A DNA stretch of 64,000 nucleotides, from NCBI GenBank assembly GCA_020161935.1, contig JAIUNI010000004.1:62001-126000 (forward strand), read 5' to 3'. Each line of letters starts with the position of its first letter. Position 1 is the stretch's first letter. The position numbers were made by a program, and so were the translations under genes. This document shows positions 33,254 through 40,900 of this stretch, in pieces. The stretch comes from Chloroflexota bacterium (lineage in GTDB: Bacteria > Chloroflexota > Anaerolineae > Aggregatilineales > Phototrophicaceae). The notes under the pieces were generated by a model. That model was not told the DNA's origin. It saw only the letters and a list, made by a program, of their open reading frames with translations, and did not search any database.

Positions 33254-34477
33254 ATGACTCAATATCTCTCCGCAGGGGAAGCCTGTGAACGCTTGGGTGT
33301 GAAAGAAGCCACGCTATATGCCTATGTCAGCCGTGGTCTCATCCGGTCGGAGGTGGGCGGCGGCACGACCCGCAAACGCCGCTACCTCGCCGAGGACGTG
33401 GATAAGCTGGTCGGGCGTAAGGAACAACGGCGCGATCCGGCGAAGGTGGTTGAGGACGCGCTGCACTGGGGCGTTCCCCTGCTCGACTCGTCGATCACGC
33501 TCATCGCCGATGGCCGCCTGTACTTCCGTGGGCAGGATGCAGCCGAGTTAGCGCGGTCACAACTGTTGGAAGACGTGGCGGCGCTGATCTGGTTGGATGA
33601 CATGGATGCGATGCTTGATTTGTTCAGGCAGCCTTTTCCAAAGGTCGATCTCAGTGCGTTCGCCCACCTCAATCTGCCGATGATGGCGCGTTTGCAGATG
33701 GCGCTGACGCTGGCTTCGGTACAAGATTTCGCCGCCTATGACCTGAGTGCGGCGGGTGCGGCGCGTACTGGCGCACGTATCCTCAAAGGGATGGGTGATG
33801 CCTTACCCCCACCCCAACCCTCCCCCGCAAGCGAGGGAGGGAGCCATTCACGGATGAGTATCGCGGAGACGCTGGCTGCCGCGTGGTCAACCGAGGCGGC
33901 GCACCTTCTCAACGCGGCGATGGTGCTGTGTGCCGACCACGAACTCAACGCCTCGTCCTTTGCGGCGCGGGTGACGGCTTCGGTGGATGCCAACCCGTAT
34001 GCGGTGGTGCAGGCGGGGCTGGCGGCCTTGCAAGGTCTCAAGCACGGCGGGCATACCTCGCGGGTGACAGCCTTTATGCGCGAGGTCGGGCAGGTCGAGC
34101 GGGTACAACAGGTGATCGGTGAACGGCTGCGGCGGGGTGATGATCTACCCGGTTTCGGCCACCGCTTGTACCCCGAAGGTGATCCCCGCGCCCAAGCGTT
34201 GATGGCGATGCTGGCTGAACATGCGCCGGACTCACCGGATTTCATGTTGGCGACCGCCATAGCTCAAGCCGTGACGGGTGTATCGGGTAAACTGCCCACG
34301 ATTGATTTCGCGCTGGCGACACTGGAACGGGTGCTGGGTTTACCGGATGGCGCGGCGCTGGCGTTGTTCGCGCTGGGGCGGACGGTCGGCTGGATCGGTC
34401 ATGCCATCGAGCAGTACCGCGCGGGTGCGATCATCCGCCCACGTGCGCGGTACGTGGGCAGGGTGCCGAATGGCTAA
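33254..34477 (+). CDS. Citrate synthase family protein with N-terminal HTH domain
   Basis: 407 residues. Residues 1-65 are a MerR/excisionase-type helix-turn-helix (YLSAGEACERLGVKEATLYA, YVSRGLI, RRYLAEDVDKL). The rest is citrate synthase: CADHELNASSFAARVTASVD (first catalytic His), GFGHRLYPEGDPRAQALM (second His) and LPTIDFALATL (catalytic Asp). It condenses acetyl- or propionyl-CoA with oxaloacetate. Residues ~184-199 (PPPQPSPASEGGSHS) are encoded by a palindromic genomic repeat inserted in frame. ATG 33254 follows AAGGAAGTG; a GTG at 33251 is an alternative start. The HTH suggests self-regulation through the upstream palindrome. Confidence 0.87.
   Translation: MTQYLSAGEACERLGVKEATLYAYVSRGLIRSEVGGGTTRKRRYLAEDVDKLVGRKEQRRDPAKVVEDALHWGVPLLDSSITLIADGRLYFRGQDAAELARSQLLEDVAALIWLDDMDAMLDLFRQPFPKVDLSAFAHLNLPMMARLQMALTLASVQDFAAYDLSAAGAARTGARILKGMGDALPPPQPSPASEGGSHSRMSIAETLAAAWSTEAAHLLNAAMVLCADHELNASSFAARVTASVDANPYAVVQAGLAALQGLKHGGHTSRVTAFMREVGQVERVQQVIGERLRRGDDLPGFGHRLYPEGDPRAQALMAMLAEHAPDSPDFMLATAIAQAVTGVSGKLPTIDFALATLERVLGLPDGAALALFALGRTVGWIGHAIEQYRAGAIIRPRARYVGRVPNG
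33805..33846. repeat. CCTCACCCC-type palindromic repeat inserted in the citrate synthase CDS
   Basis: The stretch from ACCCCCACCCCAACCCTCCC through CGAGGGAGGGAG is almost base-for-base the same as the intergenic element at 59262-59300, differing only in the loop (CAAG versus TAAA). Here it encodes a Pro/Ser/Gly insert without breaking the frame. Confidence 0.85.
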
Positions 34478-34520
34478 ACAGGTGTTTGGAGGAAGTCATC
34501 CAAGACCATACCTCAGTTTG

Positions 34521-35015
34521 CTATTTCCATTCTGACGAAGTAATTACCTCAAATGCGGACTCCCAATGAGGTGTTGTTTGAAGATAATCCATAATGCCTT
34601 CGTCTAAAGACGTACCAATTTCACCAATATTTTTCGCATTCCCGATATAGACATCAAGTTTTTGAGCAGCGATGCTTATGTTTCTTTCCATAAGTGGTAA
34701 CTGTAATTTAACACCCTCATCCGTTTTACTAAATCGAGAATCCCCAATCATCCAAACGTGGCGTATTGTCAATTTGTCAGTCAGGACAACATCCTTGACA
34801 CCGCGAAATACGATGACCATCGTATTTCCATCTGATAAATACATAGCAGTCCTTAAATCGAATAAAAGGGCAGTTGTTGAGTCCAATGTGTAATGCATTA
34901 AATCGAGTAATGTGGCTTCAAGTAGACTGTCATCATCGTAAAAGTAGTCAGGGAAAGGGGAGTTGCCTGCCACAGTCTTACTGAATTCGGGAATGAGTAA
35001 GTCAAATATTTTCAT
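34521..35015 (-). CDS. Hypothetical protein (164 aa) in an A+T-rich accessory patch
   Basis: Soluble, acidic protein with no signal peptide or known motif. It has alternating strands (TMVIVFRGVKDVVLTDKLTI, HVWMIGDS) and a C-terminal helix ending ESAFEVITSSEWK. Base composition is more A+T-rich than the core genes. AAGGAATCC precedes the ATG. Proteins of this size and context are often immunity or accessory proteins, but no function can be assigned. Confidence 0.65.
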   Translation of the reverse strand: MKIFDLLIPEFSKTVAGNSPFPDYFYDDDSLLEATLLDLMHYTLDSTTALLFDLRTAMYLSDGNTMVIVFRGVKDVVLTDKLTIRHVWMIGDSRFSKTDEGVKLQLPLMERNISIAAQKLDVYIGNAKNIGEIGTSLDEGIMDYLQTTPHWESAFEVITSSEWK

Positions 35016-35092
35016 GGATTCCTTCTTTGATCGAAATCTAATCTCGCCATAGTATAATGATACCCACGCATGAATAGTTAAAGGCTATAAAC

Positions 35093-35431
35093 ATGTTTGC
35101 ACTACCTGAAACCGTTAGCTTGCCTCTAAAGATGGATGAGGATGGCGCAATCCGTGTCAGCGGAACACGGGTCACTTTGGATACACTCATTGGCTTCTAT
35201 CGGCAAAACGAAACGCCCGAAGAATTGCACGAGGGTTTTCCGACCATCCCTCTAGCCGATATATATGCGATTATTGGTTACTATCTGGCGAATGAATCTG
35301 GGGTGAACGCTTATATCGAGCGTCGTACCAATGAGGCGGATCGTATTCGTCAGGAATGGGAAACTCGCTCTCCTTTCCCAACGAAGGACGAATTACTAGC
35401 ACGTCTGGATGCTAAACGGCGTGCTAAATAA
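35093..35431 (+). CDS. DUF433-family antitoxin-like protein
   Basis: 112 residues with the DUF433 core: IRVSGTRVTLDTLIGFYRQN, ETPEELHEGFPTIPLADIYA and IIGYYLANESGVNAYIERR. The fold is a small winged-helix-like domain commonly encoded just before a PIN-like DUF5615 protein, with which it forms a toxin-antitoxin-like pair. That partner begins 5 bases downstream. The C-terminus is basic (LDAKRRAK). Confidence 0.88.
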   Translation: MFALPETVSLPLKMDEDGAIRVSGTRVTLDTLIGFYRQNETPEELHEGFPTIPLADIYAIIGYYLANESGVNAYIERRTNEADRIRQEWETRSPFPTKDELLARLDAKRRAK

Positions 35432-35436
35432 ATCTC

Positions 35437-35787
35437 ATGCGCTTTTTAGCTGATGAAAACTTTAACGGTAAATTGCTTGATAAACTGCGTATCGTGCTCC
35501 CCCAGCTTGATGTTCTCCGTGCTCAAGATACCGATTTCGCTGGCGCATCTGACCCTGATTTGATTGCATGGGCAGCCGCACAAGATCGTATATTGCTCAC
35601 CCACGATGTCAATACATTAGCCGGTTATGCCTATGATCGTGTTAGGCAAGGCTTGCCGATGGTTGGCATTATCGAGGTCAATCTAAAATTAGGAATTGGT
35701 GCAACGGTTGATGAACTTGTGTTACTCATCGAAGCCAGTTCCCCTGAAGATTTCAAGGATCAAGTTCGATTCATTCCACTTCGTTAG
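35437..35787 (+). CDS. DUF5615 PIN-like toxin component
   Basis: 116 residues with a PIN-like nuclease fold: MRFLADENFNG (first acidic cluster), TDFAGASDPDLIAWAAAQDR and LLTHDVNTLAGYAYDRV (THD acidic pair). This is the usual DUF5615 pattern, paired here with the upstream DUF433 gene. It is a predicted RNase whose activity is held in check by the partner. There is no Shine-Dalgarno, so translation depends on coupling to the upstream gene. Confidence 0.88.
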   Translation: MRFLADENFNGKLLDKLRIVLPQLDVLRAQDTDFAGASDPDLIAWAAAQDRILLTHDVNTLAGYAYDRVRQGLPMVGIIEVNLKLGIGATVDELVLLIEASSPEDFKDQVRFIPLR

Positions 35788-35799
35788 AATTTACAAACC

Positions 35800-36500
35800 T
35801 TGTCTACCAAATTCCAACCATCCCCCAACCTTCTTAACACATTTTCTCCCTCAAAATGGTTAGCGCCAACACGTCTTAAAAGAGACCAAATGTTCTGACA
35901 AATGTTCACCCTAAACGCTTCAAACTCGGATATGCTGTTTAAAGGGCTGGATGTAGGGGTTTGCCGCCGGCAAACCCCTACCTAAGAAACGCTGCCGCAC
36001 CTTAACAAATCTATCACCCAACATGCACAAATCGTCGTGCTGCATTTGCCGCTATTGCTGCTTGTTACGCTGATTGTGCTTTTGCCTTTGGCTGTCAACT
36101 GAAAACTGTTGACTGATAACTATTTTGCTGCAAACGTTGCTATAGTCCCCTTGCGGGGCAGCAGCGAACCAACCCTCCGCCGCTGCAAATAAAATCGCAC
36201 CTTAACAACCGCATTTTCTTGGCGCACTTGGCGACTTGTATTCGCCTTTGTCTTTGACTAATGACTGTCGACTAAAGACTATAGACTACTTTGTCGTCGC
36301 CGACTTGGACGACTTCGCCGCCAACGCCGACATAAAATGCACTGTGAAAGTGAAGAATGTGAAGAAATTTGCGAAAACGGGTTGATTCTCAACAGCAGCA
36401 ACAACAGCAACAGCATCATTTCGCCTTTGCCTTGAACTGTTGACTGGAGACTGTCAACTGAAAACTTAATTGGCGCTCTACTGCCGCCGCCGCCGCCATA
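35800..36500 (+). repeat. Large modular intergenic repeat, copy B
   Basis: The gene-free stretch 35788-36547 carries the ordered blocks also seen in copies A and C. ACCAAATGTTCTGACAAATG is at ~35885, then GGATATGCTGTTT, the 29-bp palindrome cassette, GCACCTTAACAA (35996-36007), and a perfect five-unit GACTNNN heptad tract (36256-36290). CGACTTGGACGACTTCGCCG, CATAAAATGCACTGTGAA, TTGATTCTCAACAGCA and CCG triplets follow. Copy B reads in the same direction as C and opposite to A. Confidence 0.82.
35952..35980. repeat. Perfect 29-bp palindrome, second copy, inside repeat copy B
   Basis: Identical to 31672-31700 (arms GTAGGGGTTTGCC/GGCAAACCCCTAC). It occupies the cassette position of the large repeat. 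Confidence 0.88.
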
Positions 36501-36547
36501 AACTTACACTTAAGCTAACCGCTACCTGCTGCCAATAGGAGGCTATT

Positions 36548-36961
36548 ATGAGCGAAAAGGGCAAAATTATTATCAACCCAAAGTGGGATTTGACGGAGAA
36601 ACGCCGAGCAGCTCTAGAACGATTGAGTGAACTTAATGTAAGTGTGCGGTCGCACCATGCACGAGAGGACTTCTTGATTGAGGTTCCGTTACGGTCATCA
36701 TATCCTGAATACATTGAGATTGGTTATTTGATCGCCCAACTCGGTGATGAGAAGTTCCCGCAAGACTGTGAAGGTTTTACATCACCGTCATCCAACGTAT
36801 TGAAGGGGAAATATGGGCACTATTCTCCGGTTCGCTTTAAAGAAAGCCATCCACAGATGATGCAGTTTGTGGTGACCTTAGCCAAAGAACAAAAGGTTGG
36901 GGGCAATTCCCTCATCAGAAAATTAAAGAATATCATCAACGGCGATGCTAAAATTTGGTAG
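36548..36961 (+). CDS. Hypothetical protein (137 aa)
   Basis: Soluble protein with AGGAGG ahead of the ATG, so translation is well supported. The sequence starts with a basic segment (KGKIIINPKWDLTEKRRAAL), then a mixed region and a basic C-terminus (LIRKLKNIINGDAKIW). No family is recognised. Its last 39 bases overlap the 3' end of the convergent Uma2 gene. Confidence 0.62.
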   Translation: MSEKGKIIINPKWDLTEKRRAALERLSELNVSVRSHHAREDFLIEVPLRSSYPEYIEIGYLIAQLGDEKFPQDCEGFTSPSSNVLKGKYGHYSPVRFKESHPQMMQFVVTLAKEQKVGGNSLIRKLKNIINGDAKIW

Positions 36962-37435
36962 GATGTCCTCGCCGTCGAGTGTATCGCCGTAGGTCAACAC
37001 CTTTACGTCACGACCCGCGAAATACACTTCGATATTTTCACCGGGGAAGATCAAAATTGAGAGTTTGACCCCGTGTTGGAGATATTCGACCGCCTTTTTG
37101 CGCTGTGCGGCTTTGGACTGCGAGTCTGAACGGATTTCAACCGCAACGAGTGGGGCGACTGTGAAATAATCTTCGGTTGTCGTGGAATTGATGCAAATAT
37201 CAGGAATGTACTTTTTCCCATTCAAGACATGCAGCACTTCAGAGTAGACGATCCCAATGGGGTTATCGCGCACATAGTTCACGAATGCCCCACCCAACGT
37301 CATCTGGATACGCCCATGCACAGGTTTTGGTGACACTTCGACCATCTCCCCATCGATGAAATCAAAGCGCTTATCCCGATGTTGTTCGGCATAAACCAAG
37401 AATTCTTCGGCTGTCATTTCTCGCTGGAATAGCAT
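36923..37435 (-). CDS. Uma2-family endonuclease-like protein (PD-(D/E)XK)
   Basis: 170 residues from the ATG at 37435, with GGGGA upstream; a longer in-frame start at 37483 is possible. Uma2 features are FDFIDGEMVEVSPKPVHGRI (N-terminal block), KKYIPDICI (the PD aspartate) and LVAVEIRSDSQ, then KKAVEYLQHGVKLSILI, the ExK-like core and following helix. The lysine of the nuclease motif is not clear (EIRS), so activity is uncertain. Such genes are plentiful in Cyanobacteria and Chloroflexota. It overlaps its convergent neighbour by 39 bases. Confidence 0.82.
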   Translation of the reverse strand: MLFQREMTAEEFLVYAEQHRDKRFDFIDGEMVEVSPKPVHGRIQMTLGGAFVNYVRDNPIGIVYSEVLHVLNGKKYIPDICINSTTTEDYFTVAPLVAVEIRSDSQSKAAQRKKAVEYLQHGVKLSILIFPGENIEVYFAGRDVKVLTYGDTLDGEDILPNFSIAVDDIL

Positions 37436-37509
37436 GAATGATTCCCCAACTCCAGAACCATATCTATTGTCTGAGTATACCACTAATGTGTTGTAGGATT
37501 ACGCAGCCG

Positions 37510-38133
37510 TTACCGCCCCAACACCTCATGCAGGCGCATTTCGAGTTCACTGAGCATGAAGGCGGTCGCGCCCCACACTTTGCGCCCACCGACGTTGTAA
37601 TAGGTGATCGGTACGCGGCTGCCGTTGAAGTCCCAATCCTCGGTGAGCTTGGTTTGCGGGTCGAGCAGGATTTCGATGGGCAGCGAGAACACGGCGGCGA
37701 CTTCATCGGGGTTGGGGGTATAAACAGGCGGCATGGGCAGCGTACCAACCGTCGGGAACACCTCGAAGTTGCTGGGCGGGATGTAGAGGCGCGAGAGCAT
37801 CCCGATAATCTGGATGTCGTCGCAGATGCCGAGTTCCTCACAGGTTTCACGCAGGGCGGTCGCAGTAAAGGATGCGTCCTCCGGGTTGCGCCGCCCACCG
37901 GGGAAGCTGATCTGCCCGCTGTGCGAACTGAGCTTCTCGGTGCGCTGGGTGAGGACGATGTGCAAGCTGCCGTCGGCTTCGGGATAGGTCAGCATCAGCA
38001 CACCGGCTTGGCGCGGGATGATGCCCTCTGCTGGAGTCAGGCGGCGGTTGAGCGGGGCGAGGTTGGTATGGGCGACGGTCGCGTCGAAATCGGGTAAGCT
38101 GACCGCTTCAATGAGGGTGTCGAGGGTAATCAT
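37510..38133 (-). CDS. CoA pyrophosphatase-type Nudix hydrolase
   Basis: 207 residues. The UPF0035 signature LTQRTEKLSSHSGQISFPGG precedes the Nudix box GGRRNPEDASFTATALRETC, completed by EELGI, the spacing used by CoA diphosphohydrolases (NUDT7/YeaB type). It would hydrolyse CoA or acyl-CoA to phosphopantetheine and adenosine 3',5'-bisphosphate. It sits 42 bases downstream of the PCMT gene on the same strand. Confidence 0.88.
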   Translation of the reverse strand: MITLDTLIEAVSLPDFDATVAHTNLAPLNRRLTPAEGIIPRQAGVLMLTYPEADGSLHIVLTQRTEKLSSHSGQISFPGGRRNPEDASFTATALRETCEELGICDDIQIIGMLSRLYIPPSNFEVFPTVGTLPMPPVYTPNPDEVAAVFSLPIEILLDPQTKLTEDWDFNGSRVPITYYNVGGRKVWGATAFMLSELEMRLHEVLGR

Positions 38134-38175
38134 GGTGTTGTTACATGGGACGCGGCAAGTCAGTGGGTTGCCGCG

Positions 38176-39363
38176 TTACATTTCCATCCAGACGCGCAGT
38201 TCGTTGTACTGGCGTTCGTAAATTTTGGCATTGTCGGCGTGGGTCGGTAAGGGTTCTGTACCATCTTTGGGCAGCACCTGAAGGCGGATGCGGTCGGCAC
38301 CCGGTCGTCCAGCCTTCTCCCAATTATCGAGGACACCCTGAAGCGCGAACATGGCATCTGCCGCGCCGAACATATTGACATCGCCCTTACCCGCGTAACG
38401 GGCGAAAACCGCGCTGCCGCGTGTGATAATGGCGAAGCCTTCCCCCTCAAGGCCGAAGTCCTTCTGCTTCTCGCCGACGCTGTAGGTGGCGAACAGATAG
38501 CCTTCGGGCATGTTGAGGGTGAGGTATGGCACGAAGCCGCGCCAGTATTCGGTGGCGGTGAGCGGTGCGCTGAGGTAGCTAAACTCGGTGTCATCGAGCA
38601 GCAGGGCGGAAAGCGCCGCGCCGTCAATCTTATCCGCATCGTTGGAGGACAGCACGAGCGTCGAGCCACTCACGCGGCGGGTGACGCTGGGGCCGGAGGC
38701 GATCCCCCGCAGCGGAATGAAACCGCACGGGATATTATTCCGGCTGAACAGGCTGCCATCCGGTTGAATAACGAAGGCCGCGCTGACCTGCATACTCTCA
38801 AGCCAGATGGGCGCGACGAGAATACCGTCGGGCTTCAACTGCTTGACCCACGCGGGCGGAATATCCCAAACGGCGACGGTTGCGATAATGCGGTCATAAG
38901 CGGCGCGGGGGGCGTAACCCATCGCGCCATCGGCACTGACCACGTTGATGGACGAGCCGAGGCGGGCTTTTTGCAGGTTGGTGCTGGCACGCTGGGCGAG
39001 CAGGTTATCCAGCTCGACCGAGGTCACGTTGCCGCGTTCGCCGACGATGGTTTGCATAATGGCGGCGTTGTAGCCCGTACCCGCGCCGATTTCGAGGACG
39101 TTATCGCCCTTCCGCAGCCGGAGCTGGCGCAGCATAATCGCCATCATGCTCGGCTGGCTGGACGAACTCAGCACGGTACCATCGTTCTCGCGTTTGATGG
39201 GGATGGCTTGGTCGGAGTAGGCGACTTCCAGCGTCTCCTCCGGCAGGAACAGGTGACGCGGTACGGCGAGGAAGGCGGCTTCGAGCGTGTTATCCAGCAA
39301 GCCGTCCTGCTGCTTCAGTTCTGCGACCAGTGCCTTGCGGTATTCATCGGGCGTATTAGGCAT
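38176..39363 (-). CDS. Protein-L-isoaspartate O-methyltransferase-like with C-terminal extension
   Basis: SAM-dependent methyltransferase. Residues ~55-80 (ILSSSSQPSMMA-like QPS motif) and VLEIGAGTGYNAAIM (motif I, ~90-104) with DRIIATVAVWDIPPAWVKQL are typical of PCMT, which repairs isoaspartyl residues. The enzyme is normally ~215 residues; this one has 395, with an extra ~180-residue domain of unknown role (~215-395). The start overlaps the end of the upstream Pro/Ala-rich gene by 8 bases, so the two are translationally coupled. Confidence 0.86.
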   Translation of the reverse strand: MPNTPDEYRKALVAELKQQDGLLDNTLEAAFLAVPRHLFLPEETLEVAYSDQAIPIKRENDGTVLSSSSQPSMMAIMLRQLRLRKGDNVLEIGAGTGYNAAIMQTIVGERGNVTSVELDNLLAQRASTNLQKARLGSSINVVSADGAMGYAPRAAYDRIIATVAVWDIPPAWVKQLKPDGILVAPIWLESMQVSAAFVIQPDGSLFSRNNIPCGFIPLRGIASGPSVTRRVSGSTLVLSSNDADKIDGAALSALLLDDTEFSYLSAPLTATEYWRGFVPYLTLNMPEGYLFATYSVGEKQKDFGLEGEGFAIITRGSAVFARYAGKGDVNMFGAADAMFALQGVLDNWEKAGRPGADRIRLQVLPKDGTEPLPTHADNAKIYERQYNELRVWMEM

Positions 39364-39673
39364 ACCATGCCCGCCGCTTCTTCAGCGAGACACCGGCTTC
39401 TACGTCACTGCGGCGTGCGGTTTTCACACGGCCTCGCGCGTCGATGTGGACCTGTCCCGCGCGTTGCAGCCGGGCAAACTCCTCCGGCGTGATGGCGGGT
39501 GCAGGTTCGCCCCCTAAACGTTCGAGGCGTTCGTCCATCCCGTCGTTCGGGCTGGCGGGCGCGGCGGCTTCCGGCATGGAAGGCGGCGCGGCTGGTGGTG
39601 GTGCTGCGGGGACAGCATTTTCTATGGGTTCGTTTTCATTGTCGACCGGCAGGTTGTTTGAGTCCGTCATCAA
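39356..39673 (-). CDS. Pro/Ala-rich hypothetical protein (105 aa)
   Basis: An acidic start, a Pro/Ala linker (residues ~20-42), then a charged C-terminal half (ITPEEFARLQRAGQVHIDAR and a basic SLKKRRAWYA end). No fold is recognised. It overlaps the PCMT start by 8 bases and is the first gene downstream of the TnpB insertion, so its native promoter region may have been displaced. It was considered as the missing ubiquitin-like protein, but it lacks a beta-grasp pattern and a C-terminal Gly-Gly. Confidence 0.55.
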   Translation of the reverse strand: MMTDSNNLPVDNENEPIENAVPAAPPPAAPPSMPEAAAPASPNDGMDERLERLGGEPAPAITPEEFARLQRAGQVHIDARGRVKTARRSDVEAGVSLKKRRAWYA

Positions 39674-39776
39674 AAATTATTCGGCCTGTAAACTTCCACG
39701 TTTAAGTGTGGAGGATGGAAGCCGAAACTCCTTTCAAAACTTGATATATAGGACTAAATGTGCTATATGTGATTGT

Positions 39777-40877
39777 GTGAAACTTATTGCTCAAATCCGA
39801 CTGAATCCTACGCCTGAACAGGCCATCTACCTCTTGCAAACGCTTGAAGCCGCTAACGCTTTGTGTAATCACATCAGTCAGTTCGCATGGGACAACACGC
39901 TTTTCAGTGCTTTTAACCTGCATAAAGCGCTTTACCATCCACTCAGGGCTGAAACTGGTATTACGGCTCAAGTGGTTGTAAGGATGTTTGCCAAAGTAGC
40001 CGATGCTTACAAACTGGATAAAAAACGCAAGCGCACGTTCAAGCCACATGGCGCGATTGCCTATGATGACCGTATTTTGCGATACTACACCGATAAAAAA
40101 GCGGTTAGTATTTGGTCGGTTGGTGGGCGGTTGCACATCCCCTACAGTGCTGGGGATCGTCAGAAAGAACTGTTGCAGTATCAGCAGGGCGAAACTGATT
40201 TGGTCTACACCAAAACGACCAAAGAGTTTTTCTTGCTGGCAACGTGCGATATTCCCGACCCCGATCAACGGCAAACCGATGAGGCGTTGGGTATCGACAT
40301 GGGTGTAACCAATATCGCCGTGTCCAGTGACGGACAGAAGTTCAGCAGTGAAAGTATTGAGTATACCCGTAAGCGCTATGCCAAGCTGCGTAAAGCCTTG
40401 CAGCAACGCGGAAGCAAGTCGGCCAAGCGTCACCTGAAAAAACTGACAGGTCGGCAGCAGCGTTTTCAAAAAGATGTCAATCACGTTATTTCTAAGCAAC
40501 TGATCATTCAAGCCAAAGACACGAATCGCTCGATACGGGTCGAAGATTTGACCCATATTCGAGAGAGGACGACGGTTCGAGGGGCTGATAATCGCGCTAA
40601 GCATAGTAATTGGGCTTTTGCACAGCTTCAATACTTCCTCGCCTACAAAGCACGAATGCATGGGATCAAACTCGAACAAGTCGATCCGCGCCATACATCG
40701 CAACGGTGCTTTGTCTGTGGGCATATTGAGCGAGCAAACCGTAAAAACCAAGAGACATTCCTTTGTTGCGTTTGCGGATATGCGGCACATGCTGATGTCA
40801 ACGCCGCGAAAAACATTGCTTGTTGGGCGGCTGTCAAACCGCCTATTGTAACCAGTAGACTCGGAAGGCCGAGCTAG
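39777..40877 (+). CDS. tnpB: RNA-guided nuclease TnpB of IS200/IS605-type element
   Basis: 366 residues starting at GTG 39777 (KLIAQIRLNPTPEQAIYLLQ, the standard TnpB N-terminus); the open frame extends further upstream without homology. The RuvC-like nuclease triad is complete: GIDMGVTNIAV (Asp), IRVEDLTHIRER (Glu) and AHADVNAAKNI (Asp). A zinc finger is made by RCFVCGH and LCCVCGY. TnpB is cleaved to its target by an RNA made from the element's 3' end and promotes element retention. All key residues are intact, so it may be active. Confidence 0.92.
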   Translation: MKLIAQIRLNPTPEQAIYLLQTLEAANALCNHISQFAWDNTLFSAFNLHKALYHPLRAETGITAQVVVRMFAKVADAYKLDKKRKRTFKPHGAIAYDDRILRYYTDKKAVSIWSVGGRLHIPYSAGDRQKELLQYQQGETDLVYTKTTKEFFLLATCDIPDPDQRQTDEALGIDMGVTNIAVSSDGQKFSSESIEYTRKRYAKLRKALQQRGSKSAKRHLKKLTGRQQRFQKDVNHVISKQLIIQAKDTNRSIRVEDLTHIRERTTVRGADNRAKHSNWAFAQLQYFLAYKARMHGIKLEQVDPRHTSQRCFVCGHIERANRKNQETFLCCVCGYAAHADVNAAKNIACWAAVKPPIVTSRLGRPS

Positions 40878-40900
40878 GTGAGTTACAAGCCCCTTACTTA
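40800..40900 (+). ncRNA. Possible omega RNA (reRNA) at the 3' end of tnpB
   Basis: TnpB guide RNAs normally overlap the end of the gene and the right element end. Here CTCGG-AAGG-CCGAG (40860-40873) forms a stem inside the last codons, followed by a second foldable stretch (AAGCCCCTTACTTATGGG). The guide would be the first bases beyond the right end, within the E1-like gene's 3' end. Boundaries are approximate. Confidence 0.35.

Larger units (their letters stand above)
39681..40900 (+). mobile_element. IS200/IS605-type element carrying only tnpB
   Basis: About 1.2 kb on the plus strand, inserted between minus-strand genes. The left end region (~39681-39724) folds as CCAC-GTTTAA-GTGTGG flanked by CTTCC/GGAAG and CGGC/GCCG; the right end lies near the CCCCTTACTTATGGG stretch (~40890-40905). 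No tnpA is present, so it needs a transposase in trans. Exact ends are inferred from structure, not from a duplication. Confidence 0.65.

Noticed and set aside
36256..36290. Heptad tract considered as a CRISPR-like array
   Set aside because: Units are 7 bases with no spacer-length unique segments; no cas gene is nearby.
39356..39673. Pro/Ala-rich protein as the missing ubiquitin-like modifier
   Set aside because: No beta-grasp pattern and no C-terminal Gly-Gly; it ends RRAWYA.
39444..39776. N-terminal extension of the TnpB frame
   Set aside because: The extra 111 codons are antisense to the Pro/Ala-rich gene and show no homology-like pattern; the standard TnpB N-terminus begins at GTG 39777.
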